Source: Calvatia gigantea
Taxonomy: Eukaryota > Basidiomycota > Agaricomycetes > Agaricales > Lycoperdaceae
Length of the DNA: 64,000 bases
NCBI GenBank assembly: GCA_025093985.1
Contig: JACAAK010000005.1
Location: 2,232,001 to 2,296,000 of the forward strand
Reading direction: 5' to 3'
In this document: piece by piece, positions 33,096 to 45,127 of the stretch
Position numbering within the stretch: position 1 is the stretch's first letter
Layout of the letters: the number at the start of each line of letters is the position of its first letter
Position numbers and translations under genes: made by a program
The notes under the pieces: generated by a model
Told to the model about the DNA's origin: nothing
The model's database searches: none
Seen by the model: the letters and a program-made list of their open reading frames with translations, nothing else

Positions 33096-36000
33096 ATGAA
33101 TGTTGCGCGGCTCCTCTTGGACTCGCCGTCCGATGATACGCACCGTCACAGACCAGCTCAGCCCACCAGCGGCACCAATACCGGTGCACCCCAAGGACAC
33201 GGAGATGGTGCTTCGATTGGAGGAGGAGGAGTAGCAGGGGTTGAAGGAGGTGGAGAACGAGTAGAACGGATAGAACGAGGGGAGAGAGGAGAGAAAGGCC
33301 CAGGAGGGCAGTGGAGCAGTTCTGGGTCCTACGATAGAACCCGTGTACAGTCTCAGAACCAGAATACCTGGCCTCCTCCTTACCCATCCCGTCCGGCTCC
33401 GTCTTCCGCTCCGTCGACGCCGATATCCACTGACATCTCTCCTTACGCACATCCAAAAGAAGGTCCTCCCGCTCCATCCTCAACTTGGTCCCAGCCCGCC
33501 GGCAACCCTTATCCGCCCTCCGCGTCGCAATTGCCGCCCTCTGTCCCATACGATGCCGCCTCGGTTCCCCCTCCAACTCGTATTCGTGCGAGCTCAAATG
33601 CCGCGGCTCACCCTCCTCCCCCAACGACCGGTCCCGGTGTGCCCCCCCCGCCCCTGGGTCCGGCCTCATCATACATGCCACAGCATGAGTACGCTCATCC
33701 TCATCCTCCGCACCATCACAAACCTCCACCACCTCCTTCTGCCGTCTCCACGCCTCACTATACGACCCCTGTCCCCGTGGCCGGCCAGCCCCGTCTTGCG
33801 ATTCCCCATTCACCACCTGCCGGCGGATCGCCTTACGCCTCGGGTCCACCACCCACCTCAAGCACACCACGCCGTGGTCAATCTCAGCTCACAACGCCTC
33901 AGCCACCCCATGCGCATGGTCCACCGTCATCACACGCTTCACCTGCAATGGCCTCTTTACAGAATCCAGGGCTAGCTAGCGGTCCCTGGAGTCCCGGTGT
34001 CCCGGGTCCTGCGTTGGTTGATGGGAGAGAAAGAGAGCTTCGTGATCGCACTCATCCTGCTCTGACAGGCGAACGAGACCGTCCTGGAGACCGCGACAGA
34101 GACATGAACCCCTCTCTTCGTGACCGCGACAGAGATTGGGACCCTACAAGAGACAACTCTCGTAGGAAACCACCTCCACAAACTGGTCCAGGCGTTCCAC
34201 CTCCACCTCTCGTGGGACCGGGCACCGGCGCACCCCCTCCTCTGGGTCCCGGCGTTCCACCCACTATAGGTGCACCAATACCAGGTATGTTATTTTATTT
34301 TACACAATTTGTTGTTAAGACCCAGTCTTTTTCTTACTGTTATCTACCCATCCAGAAGACCTACACAAAATTTCTGCAACTTCTGCCCCAGGAAGCAGTG
34401 TCCCCTCCCGCGCTCACTCACGATCTCAAAATCCTAGGGATGACTTGATGGATCATGGGAAGGAAATAGAGAGAACCTCTCGCATGCCTGAGCGCGAAAT
34501 CCCAGGTCGGACCCCCGACTATCCTCGAGACTACCCCCCTTATCGACGCGAACCAGGTGAGATTCCTGGTGTTGTACCTGCAAGTAGGAGAGAGAGGGAG
34601 GAATATCTGGGTCCCGGTGGTCCTTCTGGCGGCAGTTCGCGACTTCCCCCACCCCCGGCTCCACCTGGTGACTACCGGTCCTCTGAGTATAGACGCGAGC
34701 CCCCACCACCACCACCACCACCACCACCAGACTACAGACGCGAGGCTGGAGAGTTCCGACAACCCGTCGAATATAGACGAGAGCCTCCACATCCGTCAGG
34801 AGATTACCGGAGAGAACCGCCTCCGAGTGATTACCGGCGTGAGCCGCCGCCGCCGCCGCCGCCACCACCACCACCACCACCACCTGCTGAATACCGCGGA
34901 AGAGAGGGTCCACCACCTGGTGATTACAGAAGGGAACCTCCTCCCGGTGACTATCGTGACTACAGGCGCGAACCACCTCCCCCTGTTGAGTATCGTCGTG
35001 AACCCCCTCCCAGTGAATATCGACGTGAACCTCATCCCCCTCCCGGTATGTCTGTCATTGTGTCGTTTGAATTTTTTTTTTTTTCTTACAACTTTGTCTT
35101 AGATTATCGCCAACCTGTTGATTACCGTGATACGCGGCGAGAGTTGCCACCGCCACCTGGCCAAACCCATAGCCCTGAAAGCTACAGGCGTGAGCTATCC
35201 GAGTACCGCCGTGAACGGGAACCACAAGACTACCCACCCTCTCGTCGCAATTCCAATGAACATCGACGCGAGCGAGACAGAGAACGAAGCGAAAGGGATC
35301 GTCTACTCATCGAGAGGGACCAGAGGGAGAGAGACCAAATGAGAGAAAGAGAGAGAGAGTCAATGAGAGACAGGGAGAGGGATCATATAAGAGAGCGGGA
35401 GAGGGAGGCTGACATTCGTCGTGGGGAATTAGGTTCCGGGCCAGCCATTCCCCCTCCTCCTCCTCCTCCTCCTCCTCCTCCTCCAGGTGAGCGCCCAGTT
35501 CACCGTTCTCCCCACCAAACTCGTGAAATGGACCGTGACTCTTACCCCCGACGAACCGATGCAGGAGATTATAGGCGTGAGCCACCGCCTCCACCTGCTC
35601 AACACTCTGGACATGACTATCGTTCTGGTCCTCCTCCCCCTCCACCACCACCTGAAGGTTATCGTGCAGATTATCGACCTCCGCCTGCTGAGTATCGCCG
35701 TGAACCCCCTCCCCAAGAATACCCTCGTCGTGAACATCACCCTCAATCACAACATCCACAAGACTATCGGAGAGATGAATATCCCAGACAGCCGCCACCA
35801 CATCCACATGCTCCTCCTCCTGGACCTCCACCTCCACCGATGCATCCAGTGCGAGAGTACCGAGGACCACCTGGGGAATATAGGGGACCACCCGGATCCG
35901 ATTATAGACGGGATGCCCCGCCACCTTCTGTGCCACCACAGGAATATCGTCGTGAGGTTCATCCTGGTGAATACCGTGGCCCGCCACCCCCTCCGGCTGA

Positions 36001-39000
36001 ATATTCGAGACAAGGTCCTCCTCCTGGACAGGAGTATAGAGGACGAGAGCCTGGTGAGATCATTCCTGGCGGTCCAGGATCACGGGATTATCCCAGACGA
36101 GAACGTGAGCCTCGCGAACACCCGAGAGAAAGTGGTGATTATCCAAGACCGCCGCCCGCTGGGGATTATCCAAGGAGGAGAGATGAAGCGGGGGAGTATA
36201 TGGGTCGTTCATCACAGCAGCCTGGTTCGATGCCTCCTGGTCCGGGTATTCCTGGCAGACCGACTTCACCAACCACCGAGATGTATGCTGTCAAACACCC
36301 GTCTGACCGTGAAAGAGATAGGGAACGCGAGAGATGGGAACGCGAGCAAAGGGACAGAGAACGGAATCATTATCCACCTTCTCAGCCTCCTAGTGGCAGT
36401 GCTGGTGGTCCTTCACCTCCAGCACCTGGTAGTGGTGTTCCTCCTGGCCATCATCCTGGACATTCGCATCCACATCATAAACATCACCACCATCCCCATT
36501 ATTCATCACACTCTCGTCACCCACGGGCGATTCCTCAATCACATCCGTATCAACAACATGGTGCCGGTGGTCCTCAAGGTCCCCCATCTGCTCCTCCTGG
36601 TGGTCCGAATGCAGGTGTTCAAGCAAGTCAAGGACCTCCACTTCCTCAAGATGGTGCGCCGCCTTTGCCATCGCAGAGACAATTTCAAGGCCAGTTCTCA
36701 ACACGCTTTGTTTCTGTCGTGCCACAACCTGGATCGAGAATGGCTTCGCCTGCTCCTGGTCCTCCGGGTCCCGGTGTTGGAGGTCCTGCCATGAGCGGTA
36801 ATACTAGCGGAAGGAAGGATATGGGAGGTAGTGTGGGTGTTGGGAAGGATGGAAAGAAGATACGGGGTGTTGGTCCTCCCGGGTCGGGAAGACGGGATAG
36901 AGATGAGAGAGAAAAAGAAAGGGATCTTCATCAGCCGTATCCTCCACAACCGCCTCAACCTCTACCTCATCGCGATAGCCAAGGAAGAGTACTGGGACAT
37001 GGATATCCACCTCACAGTCATGGACCTCACGGGCCCCATGGTCAACCGTATGATGATTATATGGTTATAGATGAAATGAATCAGCAGCAACAACAACAAC
37101 AACAACAACAACAACAAGCGCAGATGCAAGGTCAAATGCATCCTCATTCACATCCTGGTCATCCGCACCGCGTACATCATCAACCGCCTGTTATTCAACA
37201 CCCGCACCCCCTGCCACAGTTTTATCCAGCACCGCAAGAGGGTGTGGAAGAGCTTTGGCCTCAAGAGCAGCCGGATAGAGAGGTGAAGGCGAGGCATAAA
37301 ATTAATTTGGGTACATTTGTTTATCCGAATACTCCGTTCCCGTATTTCTTCGATGTTGGGGGGTGGGTTGGTGTTCATGGGAAGGAGCAGAACGGGTCGG
37401 GGGCTACGAAGGAAGCGGAACAAGAAGTGGAGGGTGAGAAGGACAAAGAAAACGCGACAGAGAAGAAAGATGTGGACATGGAGAAGACGAAAGAGCAAGA
37501 CAAAGAGGTGGAAGAGAAGGAAGAACCGAAAGAGAGTGAGGAGAGTGGCGATCAAGAGAGAGAGAAGGTGAAAGAGAAGGACAAGGGAGAGGCGTCTGGA
37601 GGACAAGTCGCTGAGAAGATGGCAGTCCAGAATGAAGAAGACGATATGATTGACGTCGAAACGCAAGCTACAATCCTCATTCCTAATGGATACATCCCTC
37701 GCGAGAAACCCCCCAAGCCACACATCTGGGGTGGAGGTGTCATAGGTCGACCCGTCCCCCAACGTCGCACGCCCCCTTCCAACGAAGAAAAGTCGGATTC
37801 TCCAGAACGTCCGAAAAAGAGACGTATATATACCGACGACTCTGATCTGTTCTTATGCGCGATGCATTCCGGTTGGTTGACTTGGAGCGCCTCCGCACGC
37901 GCACGTGATCAGGGCAAGGACTTGCGTATGGAGGTGAGGATTATCAGGTGTGCTGGTGCTGGTGCTAGTAGTGTCTATGCTGTTGGTGCCGGTGCGTTTG
38001 CTGAGAAGTATGCACCTGTGGTCAATGGTGCTGTGGTGACCAATGGTGCGTTGCACAAGAAAAACGGAGATGATAAGGTCCCTGTGGTGAGAAAAGAGGA
38101 GATCGTAGGCAGATTCATTGGTGGATGGGGAGAGAAGTGCTTCGTGAAAGAGTTAAACAGAGAGGCGGACGATGACACGGAAGATGATGAAGACAATGAC
38201 GGAAGGGGATTGGTGAGTGCTGGGTGGGGAAGCGGACATGACGGCAGTGCGATTGAGGTGATAAATGTTGAGTTCGTTGAGGTACGCTGTCTTCAGTTTA
38301 TGTGTGGATTGAACCAGTGACTCATGACATTTTTAGAAGGGAACCGCCCGAACGGCGCCTGGAGTTGGGAGACGAAATCGTTCTCAGAGACTATTGGAGT
38401 ACAGCGAGCGAAGGGCAGTCGTGCTTGGGCTCCAAAAGTTAACTCAACCGAGCCGACTTGCTGGGAGGAAGCGAAAACGAAACCGGGATCCGTGGCCCCC
38501 AGCGAGACGGCTACCAAATGCTACTGTCCTGGATATTATCCCCGAGCCACAAGAGGATGAGACAACGGACGACGAACGACTCGAGACACCTACAGAGCCT
38601 GAGAGAAGGGAGGAGGCTGCGCTCATGAGTGTACGAACAGTCGTGTTCGGTACTGGACTTGCTGGTGACATGCGGCTTGGGTACGCGAATGCCCACTTAT
38701 GATATAAGGACGCCACTGACGTAGAGATTATAGGTATAAGTATCGGCCTCAGCTACTCAAGGATATCCTCTTTCCTCCACTCTCTAGTCCACTTCCGGAC
38801 CGACCTCCTCCACGTAAACGTCGGCGCACAACTATTGGTTCGGAGGATATCTTGATGGATGTTGATCCAGCCGAATCAGAACCACTTTCACCTACGCCAA
38901 ACCGACCTGTTATCCTCGAAACGCCCAAGGAGAGTTACTTGCTATCGTTAACTCACGGTTCCGAGTTCAGTCTTGAAGGGAGAAAGTATGACATTTCGTT

Positions 39001-39676
39001 GATTCTCCAAGGCGAGGTGGAGGAGGACCGTGAAGACGCGGTCGTCTTGGTCGTGGCTGACAAGAATGCCACAAGGTCATCTCAGGACGTTCCTCCACCT
39101 ACACCGCCCGGCGGTGAGCCGGGTGAATTGAGGCCAGAACCTGCCTTATCACCGGACGTTGCCATGGCCGATGAAGAGGCTCCAGCAACGAAGGAAAAGT
39201 CTTCTGAGGAAACCCAAACCAAGGCGGAATCTCCAAATCAAGATCCCGCTTCATCCTCACCCGGACTTCCCTCGCCCTCGACCACTGTTCCTCTAACTGA
39301 TACGCAACCCACGAATACTGCTGAATCTTCAACAGCGGGGGCGACAACCACGACGGTCGAATCTTCGAACGCCACCAACACTGTGGCAACGCCTCCCCCA
39401 CAGTCCAGTGAAGATGTCTCAATGGTCGATGCTCAGGGTCGCCAAAGCGATGCTCTTCCCAAGACAGAAAAACCTGAGCCGATAACCAAGCCCGCTCAGA
39501 AGACCCCATTCAAACATCCCGTTGCACAGGTCTTACAACGTCGCGTTGGAGAGGATATGTTCAGATTTACCGAGGAGGGTATTAGCATCGCGGATGGGGA
39601 GGATTCCATGAGAACGGAGTGGCTGGTGCAAGTGAGGAGCTGGAAATGGGCGACGCGCAAAATTGTGAGGGTATGA
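33096..39676 (+). CDS. Rxt3-like Rpd3L histone-deacetylase subunit, giant Pro-rich form
   Basis: Five exons (33096-34284, 34356-35045, 35103-38281, 38337-38680, 38734-39676), phases consistent, 2,114 residues. The first 1,200 residues are disordered: Pro-rich blocks, many tandem units of the type D/E-YRREPPPP (34680-36200), and alternating Arg-Glu/Arg-Asp runs (35270-35430). A polyGln run (12 codons, 37082-37117) and an acidic Lys/Glu region follow. The recognisable domain is at about residues 1,520-1,660: RRIYTDDSDLFLCAMHSGWL, then VVRKEEIVGRFIGGWG, as in Rxt3. The Rxt3 domain belongs to the large Rpd3 histone-deacetylase complex, a nuclear co-repressor. The C-terminal 300 residues (from YKYRPQLLKDILFPP) have no family I know. 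ATG 33096 (MNVARLLLDSPS) is preferred over the in-frame ATG 32955. Confidence 0.75.
37082..37117 (+). repeat. CAG/CAA polyglutamine tract
   Basis: Twelve consecutive Gln codons (two CAG, then CAA) inside the Rxt3-like coding region, upstream of a His/Pro-rich segment. Confidence 0.85.
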
Positions 39677-40690
39677 TGATTTTTTCATCTCTTTTTTACT
39701 ATCTATCCAATTAGTTATTTACTCGCTAAAGACGCTCTTCATTTTTGTTTGTATCTTCGCTAACCATCTCACACATCTTGTACTCGCATTTCATTTTCTA
39801 TCATGCATGAAATATAATTTCTTATCTGCACACACTGTATTATTTACCTGATAACGAATTGCCCAGAGAAGCGGACCCGGGAAATGGAGGTGCCCTCCAG
39901 CGAAGGTAAAATGCATATTGAATGATACCCGCCTTTAAGCTTCTTATTCTAACCCGTATTTGGGAAGGATTTTGGATCATTTTAAACGAACATCTCGCTC
40001 TACTACGGGGATCGGGGTAGTGAGAACCCAACCTTGATTTTCGAATAAAAGGTTGAATTTAATTCCGCGCGAAGCACAATCTACAACGGTGACTCTCGGT
40101 TGGGTTGGCGGGTTACGAGACGCAGCACACTTCAAAAAAGGTTGGTTTGGTTGTGAGCGTCAGTTGTTTATCTCCTTTCATGTGTTCTGTTCATAGTAAT
40201 CCCTCGGGTATAGAGCCCGTTCAGAGAGTGCGCTCCGCCATTTGTAACAATTTCGAAAGTAGTAGCGCCAATACTACCAGTCAACGCGACTCCCGAGAAG
40301 CATTGCTCAAAAGCAACAGTAACATTTTTCCCTTGGGCAGTACCTCGGGTTATGACGTTCGAGGCCCGCGAAACTGCTTTTTGACAGAAAGTTGAATAGG
40401 GATTGGGTTTCGTTCGGACCAGAATAAGAATTGAATATTGAGGACTAAGACGTCGATCATCCGGAGAGCCACGTAAAGCACAATAGGTAGTTGAGAACAA
40501 GTCCTAAGGTAGTAAGTTGGGCGTGATTCCGAATTTACCTGAAGACTCATCTGGGACCCCTCAATCCAATCACTACTGCAATAATTGTCGGGTAACAGCA
40601 TGCAGTCTAGCAGATATGTAACAGAATTAGTCATACACAGAACGGGTAGGAGAGCTATGTACCAGGATATGGGCGCAACAACTATCGCTA
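39677..40690. other. Convergent intergenic region
   Basis: About 1 kb between the convergent ends of the Rxt3-like and ALG5 genes. AT-rich just after the first stop (39680-39850). Open frames in 40100-40690 are short and lack motifs; the minus ones lie directly downstream of ALG5 and look like chance frames in its 3' flank. Confidence 0.5.
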
Positions 40691-41916
40691 TTAATCTGAT
40701 TTTGGTTTGGCAGGCGCTGCTTTCCACCGCCCCAACAAGAGATTAGCTCTGACAATCAACAAGTCTCGCAACATCTGCAAAGACGCAGTGACGACGTTGA
40801 GCTTGCTCCCAGCAACCTCATGCCAGTCAATTGGAACTTCTGCGACGGGTATCCGCAACTGTTTCGCCAACAACAGCAGCTCGACGTCAAAAATCCAGGT
40901 TGCGAGATGTTGAGCAGGGAATATTTGTTGTGCAGCCGAACGGGAAAATAGCTTGAAGCCGCATTGGGTATCGCGAATATGGCCCACTCCAACAATCCTG
41001 AGAATGGTGTGGAGGCCGTACATAAGGATATTGCGCAGCAGTGACCGCTGCACAGGACAACTAAGCCTAAGGAACCCGAGGGAAGAGGAAAGAATGTACG
41101 AACCTTTACAACGGCCTCGGACTTTACTAGATGGGCCCGGCTACCAACGACAACGCCAGGCTTTTTATTCGGTGCAATCTCGTCCATAGCCTTCCACAAT
41201 TTTTCCAAATCTGAAAACTTGCTCGCCCCGTCCGCGTCCACCATCAACAAACGCTCCCCACCTCCGTACAACATCCCGTGTCTCACAGCACCCCCTTTAC
41301 CAACGTTTTTCTCAAGAGTGATAACTCGAATATCACTCTTGGGGTATTTGGCTCCAATCTCGAGAGCAACGCTCGACGTGCTATCAGAGGAGCCATCATC
41401 CACAATGAGGATTTCGTATGACCGTTTAGGAGAGACCGCGTTCAGGTGACAGATCGTCTCTTGCATCATGGCGGGAAGTCTATCCTTTTCGTTGAAGGCC
41501 GGAACGACCACTGTCAGGTCTACAGTACTAGGGTCATCTAGCGAAGGTAGTGAACGGGGTTTTGAGGGAGACTTGTGTGAGCGGTATTTTTTCTCGGATT
41601 CATGGGTGATTATGGGAGGTGGCGACCAGAATATCAGAGCGAGATAAAGCTAAGAGGAAAGCGGCTGAGCTGGCGAACTTTTTGAAAAAAGGAGAATTAA
41701 AATGAAGGCTTCAGAGCAGGATGCGAGGATCCCGACCCTAATAAGCTGTCGTCGTTGAAGCGGCGCCCGACACATGAGATGTGCTGACCCGCAACTCGAA
41801 GAACAAGGATGAAGGATGTTCATCATTCAAATCGACATTGCGATCATTATACTTACTGGAGCAAGTCCAGCTGCAAGGGTTATGAGAGCACCATAAACGA
41901 GAGACGATTGTTCCAT
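40691..41916 (-). CDS. ALG5: Dolichyl-phosphate beta-glucosyltransferase ALG5
   Basis: Three exons (41857-41916, 41104-41649, 40691-41047), 320 residues. The N-terminus has one membrane anchor (SLVYGALITLAAGLAPLYLA). The GT2 catalytic domain follows: VVVPAFNEKDRL, YEILIVDDGSSDST, KNVGKGGAVRHGML, the metal-binding VDADGASKFSDL, and RDTQCGFKLFSR. The enzyme moves glucose from UDP-glucose to dolichyl phosphate on the cytosolic face of the ER, giving the donor for the last three glucoses of the N-glycan precursor. All sequence blocks and the length match the family. The start is the first ATG and is supported by the membrane anchor it opens. Confidence 0.93.
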
Positions 41917-42410
41917 GAGTAGTCGACGTGTTCGTGTTACTGCGTCACCTCCACTGGCGCACGATTAAATGATGAGCAATAAATTTAAGTGGAAACACGA
42001 CTTACCAACAGCATTAACGTGGGCTATGGCAACTTGAGACAACGACGAGTGAGTATTAAAGAGAGAGAAGAAACGAGAGTAGACCACGGTGACATCGAGA
42101 ACGCTGTGATCGCAAGTTTCTGACGCGTGAGAATTTGTGATCCGTCGACTTAATGGGTCGAAGCACACCTGAGGCGGGAGTCGCGTGGAGGTCCCTGACG
42201 TGGAGGAATAGGAAAATGGCTATTGCTACACACCCTGCCACACACTCTACTCTCATCCTCCCAGCCGTATATATATACAGACCAATAGCGCTTGAAAAAT
42301 ATCACGAAAATAAGACAGCAAGAAGATAACTAGCAAGACTGTAGTAATCATAAGTGTAGTTCGTTTCGTAACGTAGATTCGTGTTCGGCCGAGTTGTTTG
42401 TCTGTGCGGA
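41917..42410. other. Intergenic region upstream of ALG5
   Basis: About 500 bp between the ALG5 start and the 3' end of the Ran-binding protein gene, both on minus. It holds the ALG5 promoter. Minus-strand frames of 66-67 codons here have no motif. A TA-rich patch (42267-42276, TATATATATA) may lie near the upstream gene's 3' end. Confidence 0.4.
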
Positions 42411-44724
42411 TTATTGTGTTTGTGGGATATTGTCAAGAATCTTGTCCAATAAGTCTTGCGCTGCCTTTGCGCTTCCGAGCTGAAATGGGTAGTCAGTCTG
42501 CAGGTCAATGGTACATGAACGAGGGTGACGTACCCGGAGGTTGTAGTGAGTCGTCGATCCATCTTCAATTGCGCTGAACCTCAGATAGCGCGGATCCTGT
42601 GGGGCCAACATGCACATCATCCCAGGGAACAACGTCACGTTCAGGAGCACAGTGTAAACTGCCTCTTTGCGCATTACTGAAAAAAAAAAAATTGTGGTGA
42701 GCGAGAGCTCTCTTAAAGATAGTACGCCAAAGACAAACTTAGACGGGGGCCAGTTCCATTGAATCGTTTAACATTCAGCTTCATAAGTCCTGTGCCTCTC
42801 TCCTTCCATTGGCCCTTATCCAGAGAGAACAATTTGGACCGAACTTGGTGTAGTGTCCGGTCATCTTCCTCCCCCGTAATTACTATCACAGCAATGGTCA
42901 GCATCATTTATCAGGGATGACAGAAAAGAAGTCTTACCTTCTTGTTCAGTTAATGAAATCTTTGGTTCATCCTCACTCTTGCCGCTATCATCTTCATCGT
43001 CTCGCGTTGCCCTCAACTTCTCACCAAAGCTCCTCTGTCTATCATCTTCCTCTTCTTCCTCAGGACTCTCAGACTTGTTCGGTTCCCAGACGTTAAGAGT
43101 TGAGTTCCTCTCCAAAGAGCTCCGTGAGGAGGACTCAGGCGGGGAGTCTGCACGGGCACGTTTTTGTGCAGGTACAGCAAAGCCTTGATTATTACCAAGG
43201 TATGATGCGAAAGGGTTAGAGTTAACAGAGTTGCTTCGTGCTGGAGGAGATTTTGCTCGTCCCAATTTTGAGGTCTGCCCGAGTACGGGAGACCTCGACC
43301 GCGTGGCGGGTGTGAACGGTGAAGAGGAAGAAGCGAAAGCTTCAAACCCGGAGCGCTTCAAGTTCTTCGGAGGCGAGGCGGATAGTTCAGCAACGCCGCC
43401 GGAAATGCTCCCCAAGCTTGATTGGGGGGTAGACGGGGCTGGGCTGGAGAATGCAGACACAGGGGTATTTTTACCAGAAGAAAGAATATTGGGACCTTTG
43501 GCTGCAGCGAACGGTGAAGCCGAGGCATATGCCAAGAAACCAGTCTGCATAAAGATATATGTATCAAATCCTGTCACGGGGGGCCCTTACAACACCCACT
43601 TACCAGTTTTGCTGCGGGTTTGGATGAAGGAGGTGATGTATTGGGTGCGGTTTTGGTTTCCGGAGGTGGAGATTGTCTTTTGTTCTCTCGAGGGTTGGGG
43701 TCTTGATCTTGGTCATCCCGGGGGCGCTTCAAGGGCTCCGGAGGTTCGTTTGGCGTGCCATCCTCCTCGTTCGGTCCTTGGCTTGTCCCTCTTTCTCCAA
43801 ATCGACGCTTTAAACCTTTCTCCCCGCCTTCCGACTGACTTCTCACATGGGCATGAGCCTGATGGGCCGACGCCACAATAGCCGCATCAACAGCAGCAGT
43901 GTCAGGCTCCGCATATTTGTTGTCCTTGCCTGCCAACTCGTCTTCCGTAAACTCCTGGGAAGGCTGGTCCCTCACAATCTCCTGGGGAATCTCATCCTGT
44001 ACATCGGGTATGACAGCGTCCTCGCTTTCAAAAGGCTTTTCATCCATTTCTAGGGGAGGCGCCAATGCCGAGGGGACGTTTATCTCGGTCGGCAATACGG
44101 TCTTATCGGAGGATTTTGGGGTCTTCCAGTTAAGGTCCTCCACGCCTTGGCTTATCTGCCTCACTTTGATCCTTATTTCCTGGCGTGGAGAGACGCCAAT
44201 ACCGATGGGCGGCGAAACTGAATGGGATCTGGACCGTGATTTCGACCTGGCCTTGACCGTCCCCTCATCAGTCTCTTCTGTAGTCGTTTCCAACGCTCGT
44301 CTGTTGCGTTTTGCGGGAGTTCGGGTGTCCCGTTGTTCGGTACCGGCAGTTTCATCAGCACCCTGTCAGCATACACGTCGGCCGTTAGCGTGGGTTCCGA
44401 TTCGGAGCATAATAAAATCATGGCTTGCACAGCCAAAGAAGAGGATGGTGGAGGTGTGTTTATTGGGAGTGGGGGAGTTAGTGACGATACACACCGAGGC
44501 TTTTGGGGTATTTCCAGGTTCTAGCGAGACCTCTCTTTCACGTTTCCTAGATTGTTTCTGGTCTTTGAGAATAAACGTAATGAGCGGATGACAGGGAAAT
44601 GGTGCGATAAGTGAGACTGACCAGAAATGTTAAGGTAAGAGTCGGGCGGGGTGAGTGGTGGTGAGCCCCTGGTGGTCATTTGTGTCGACACAGGCTGGGA
44701 CAGAGGGTCTTGCTGGTCGGCCAT
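42411..44724 (-). CDS. RanBP3/Yrb2-like Ran-binding nuclear export cofactor
   Basis: Seven exons (44622-44724, 44495-44520, 43604-44362, 42938-43544, 42739-42882, 42534-42676, 42411-42479), 616 residues. The first 480 residues are disordered, with basic nuclear-localisation-like segments (TPAKRNRRALE, KRPRDDQDQDPNPRENKRQ) and FG-poor Ser/Pro stretches. The C-terminal 120 residues form a RanBP1-type domain: VITGEEDDRTLHQVRSKLF, then WKERGTGLMKLNVKRF and IMRKEAVYTVLLNVTLFPGM. Position and domain order fit RanBP3/Yrb2, which helps Crm1 export cargo with RanGTP. A Nup50/Nup2-type nucleoporin is the alternative, but typical nucleoporin repeats are absent. Exon 2 is only 26 nt. Confidence 0.82.
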
Positions 44725-45127
44725 GGTTGTGTCGGGGGGTGGCAGTAGTTGGTGGTGTTCGTCCAAGTCCCAAGTCAACCTTTACCCTTCCGCTCGGCTA
44801 TATCCGATTCCTTTTCTCGCAATATGCTATTTTGCACTCGCACCATCACTTGGGAACACCCTTCACCCGTACCCTTGTTCGCTTTTCACACCAAGGTGTT
44901 GTTTCTCAGTAATGGTAGACGAGGCATCTATCTAACAAGAGCAATATAGTTGTACAAGAAAGCTCCGAAAAAGCATACGAAGGCAATATCGCCCAGGTCA
45001 GGGTCATGACTAAACATTAAGATATGCACGACGAACTAAGTCAGCACGAACAGAATAAAGATATCGTACACACGCCAGAATCCCGGAGTCAATGAACAAT
45101 TAGCTACATCACGAGGCCGGAGAGCGA
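44725..45127. other. Intergenic region, histidine kinase 3' to RanBP3 5'
   Basis: About 400 bp holding the RanBP3-like promoter and the terminator of the histidine-kinase gene, both genes on minus. C/T-rich stretches (44765-44900) precede the start codon on the coding strand as G/A. No gene is supported. Confidence 0.4.

Noticed and set aside
33094..33870. 258-codon minus frame opposite the Rxt3-like gene
   Set aside because: Antisense of Pro/Ser-rich coding sequence with no recognisable domain and no splice partner.
35487..36794. 435-codon plus-strand open frame
   Set aside because: It overlaps exon 3 of the Rxt3-like gene in another frame. The repeat composition (CCA/CGA-rich, few stops) keeps all frames open; the peptide has no motif.
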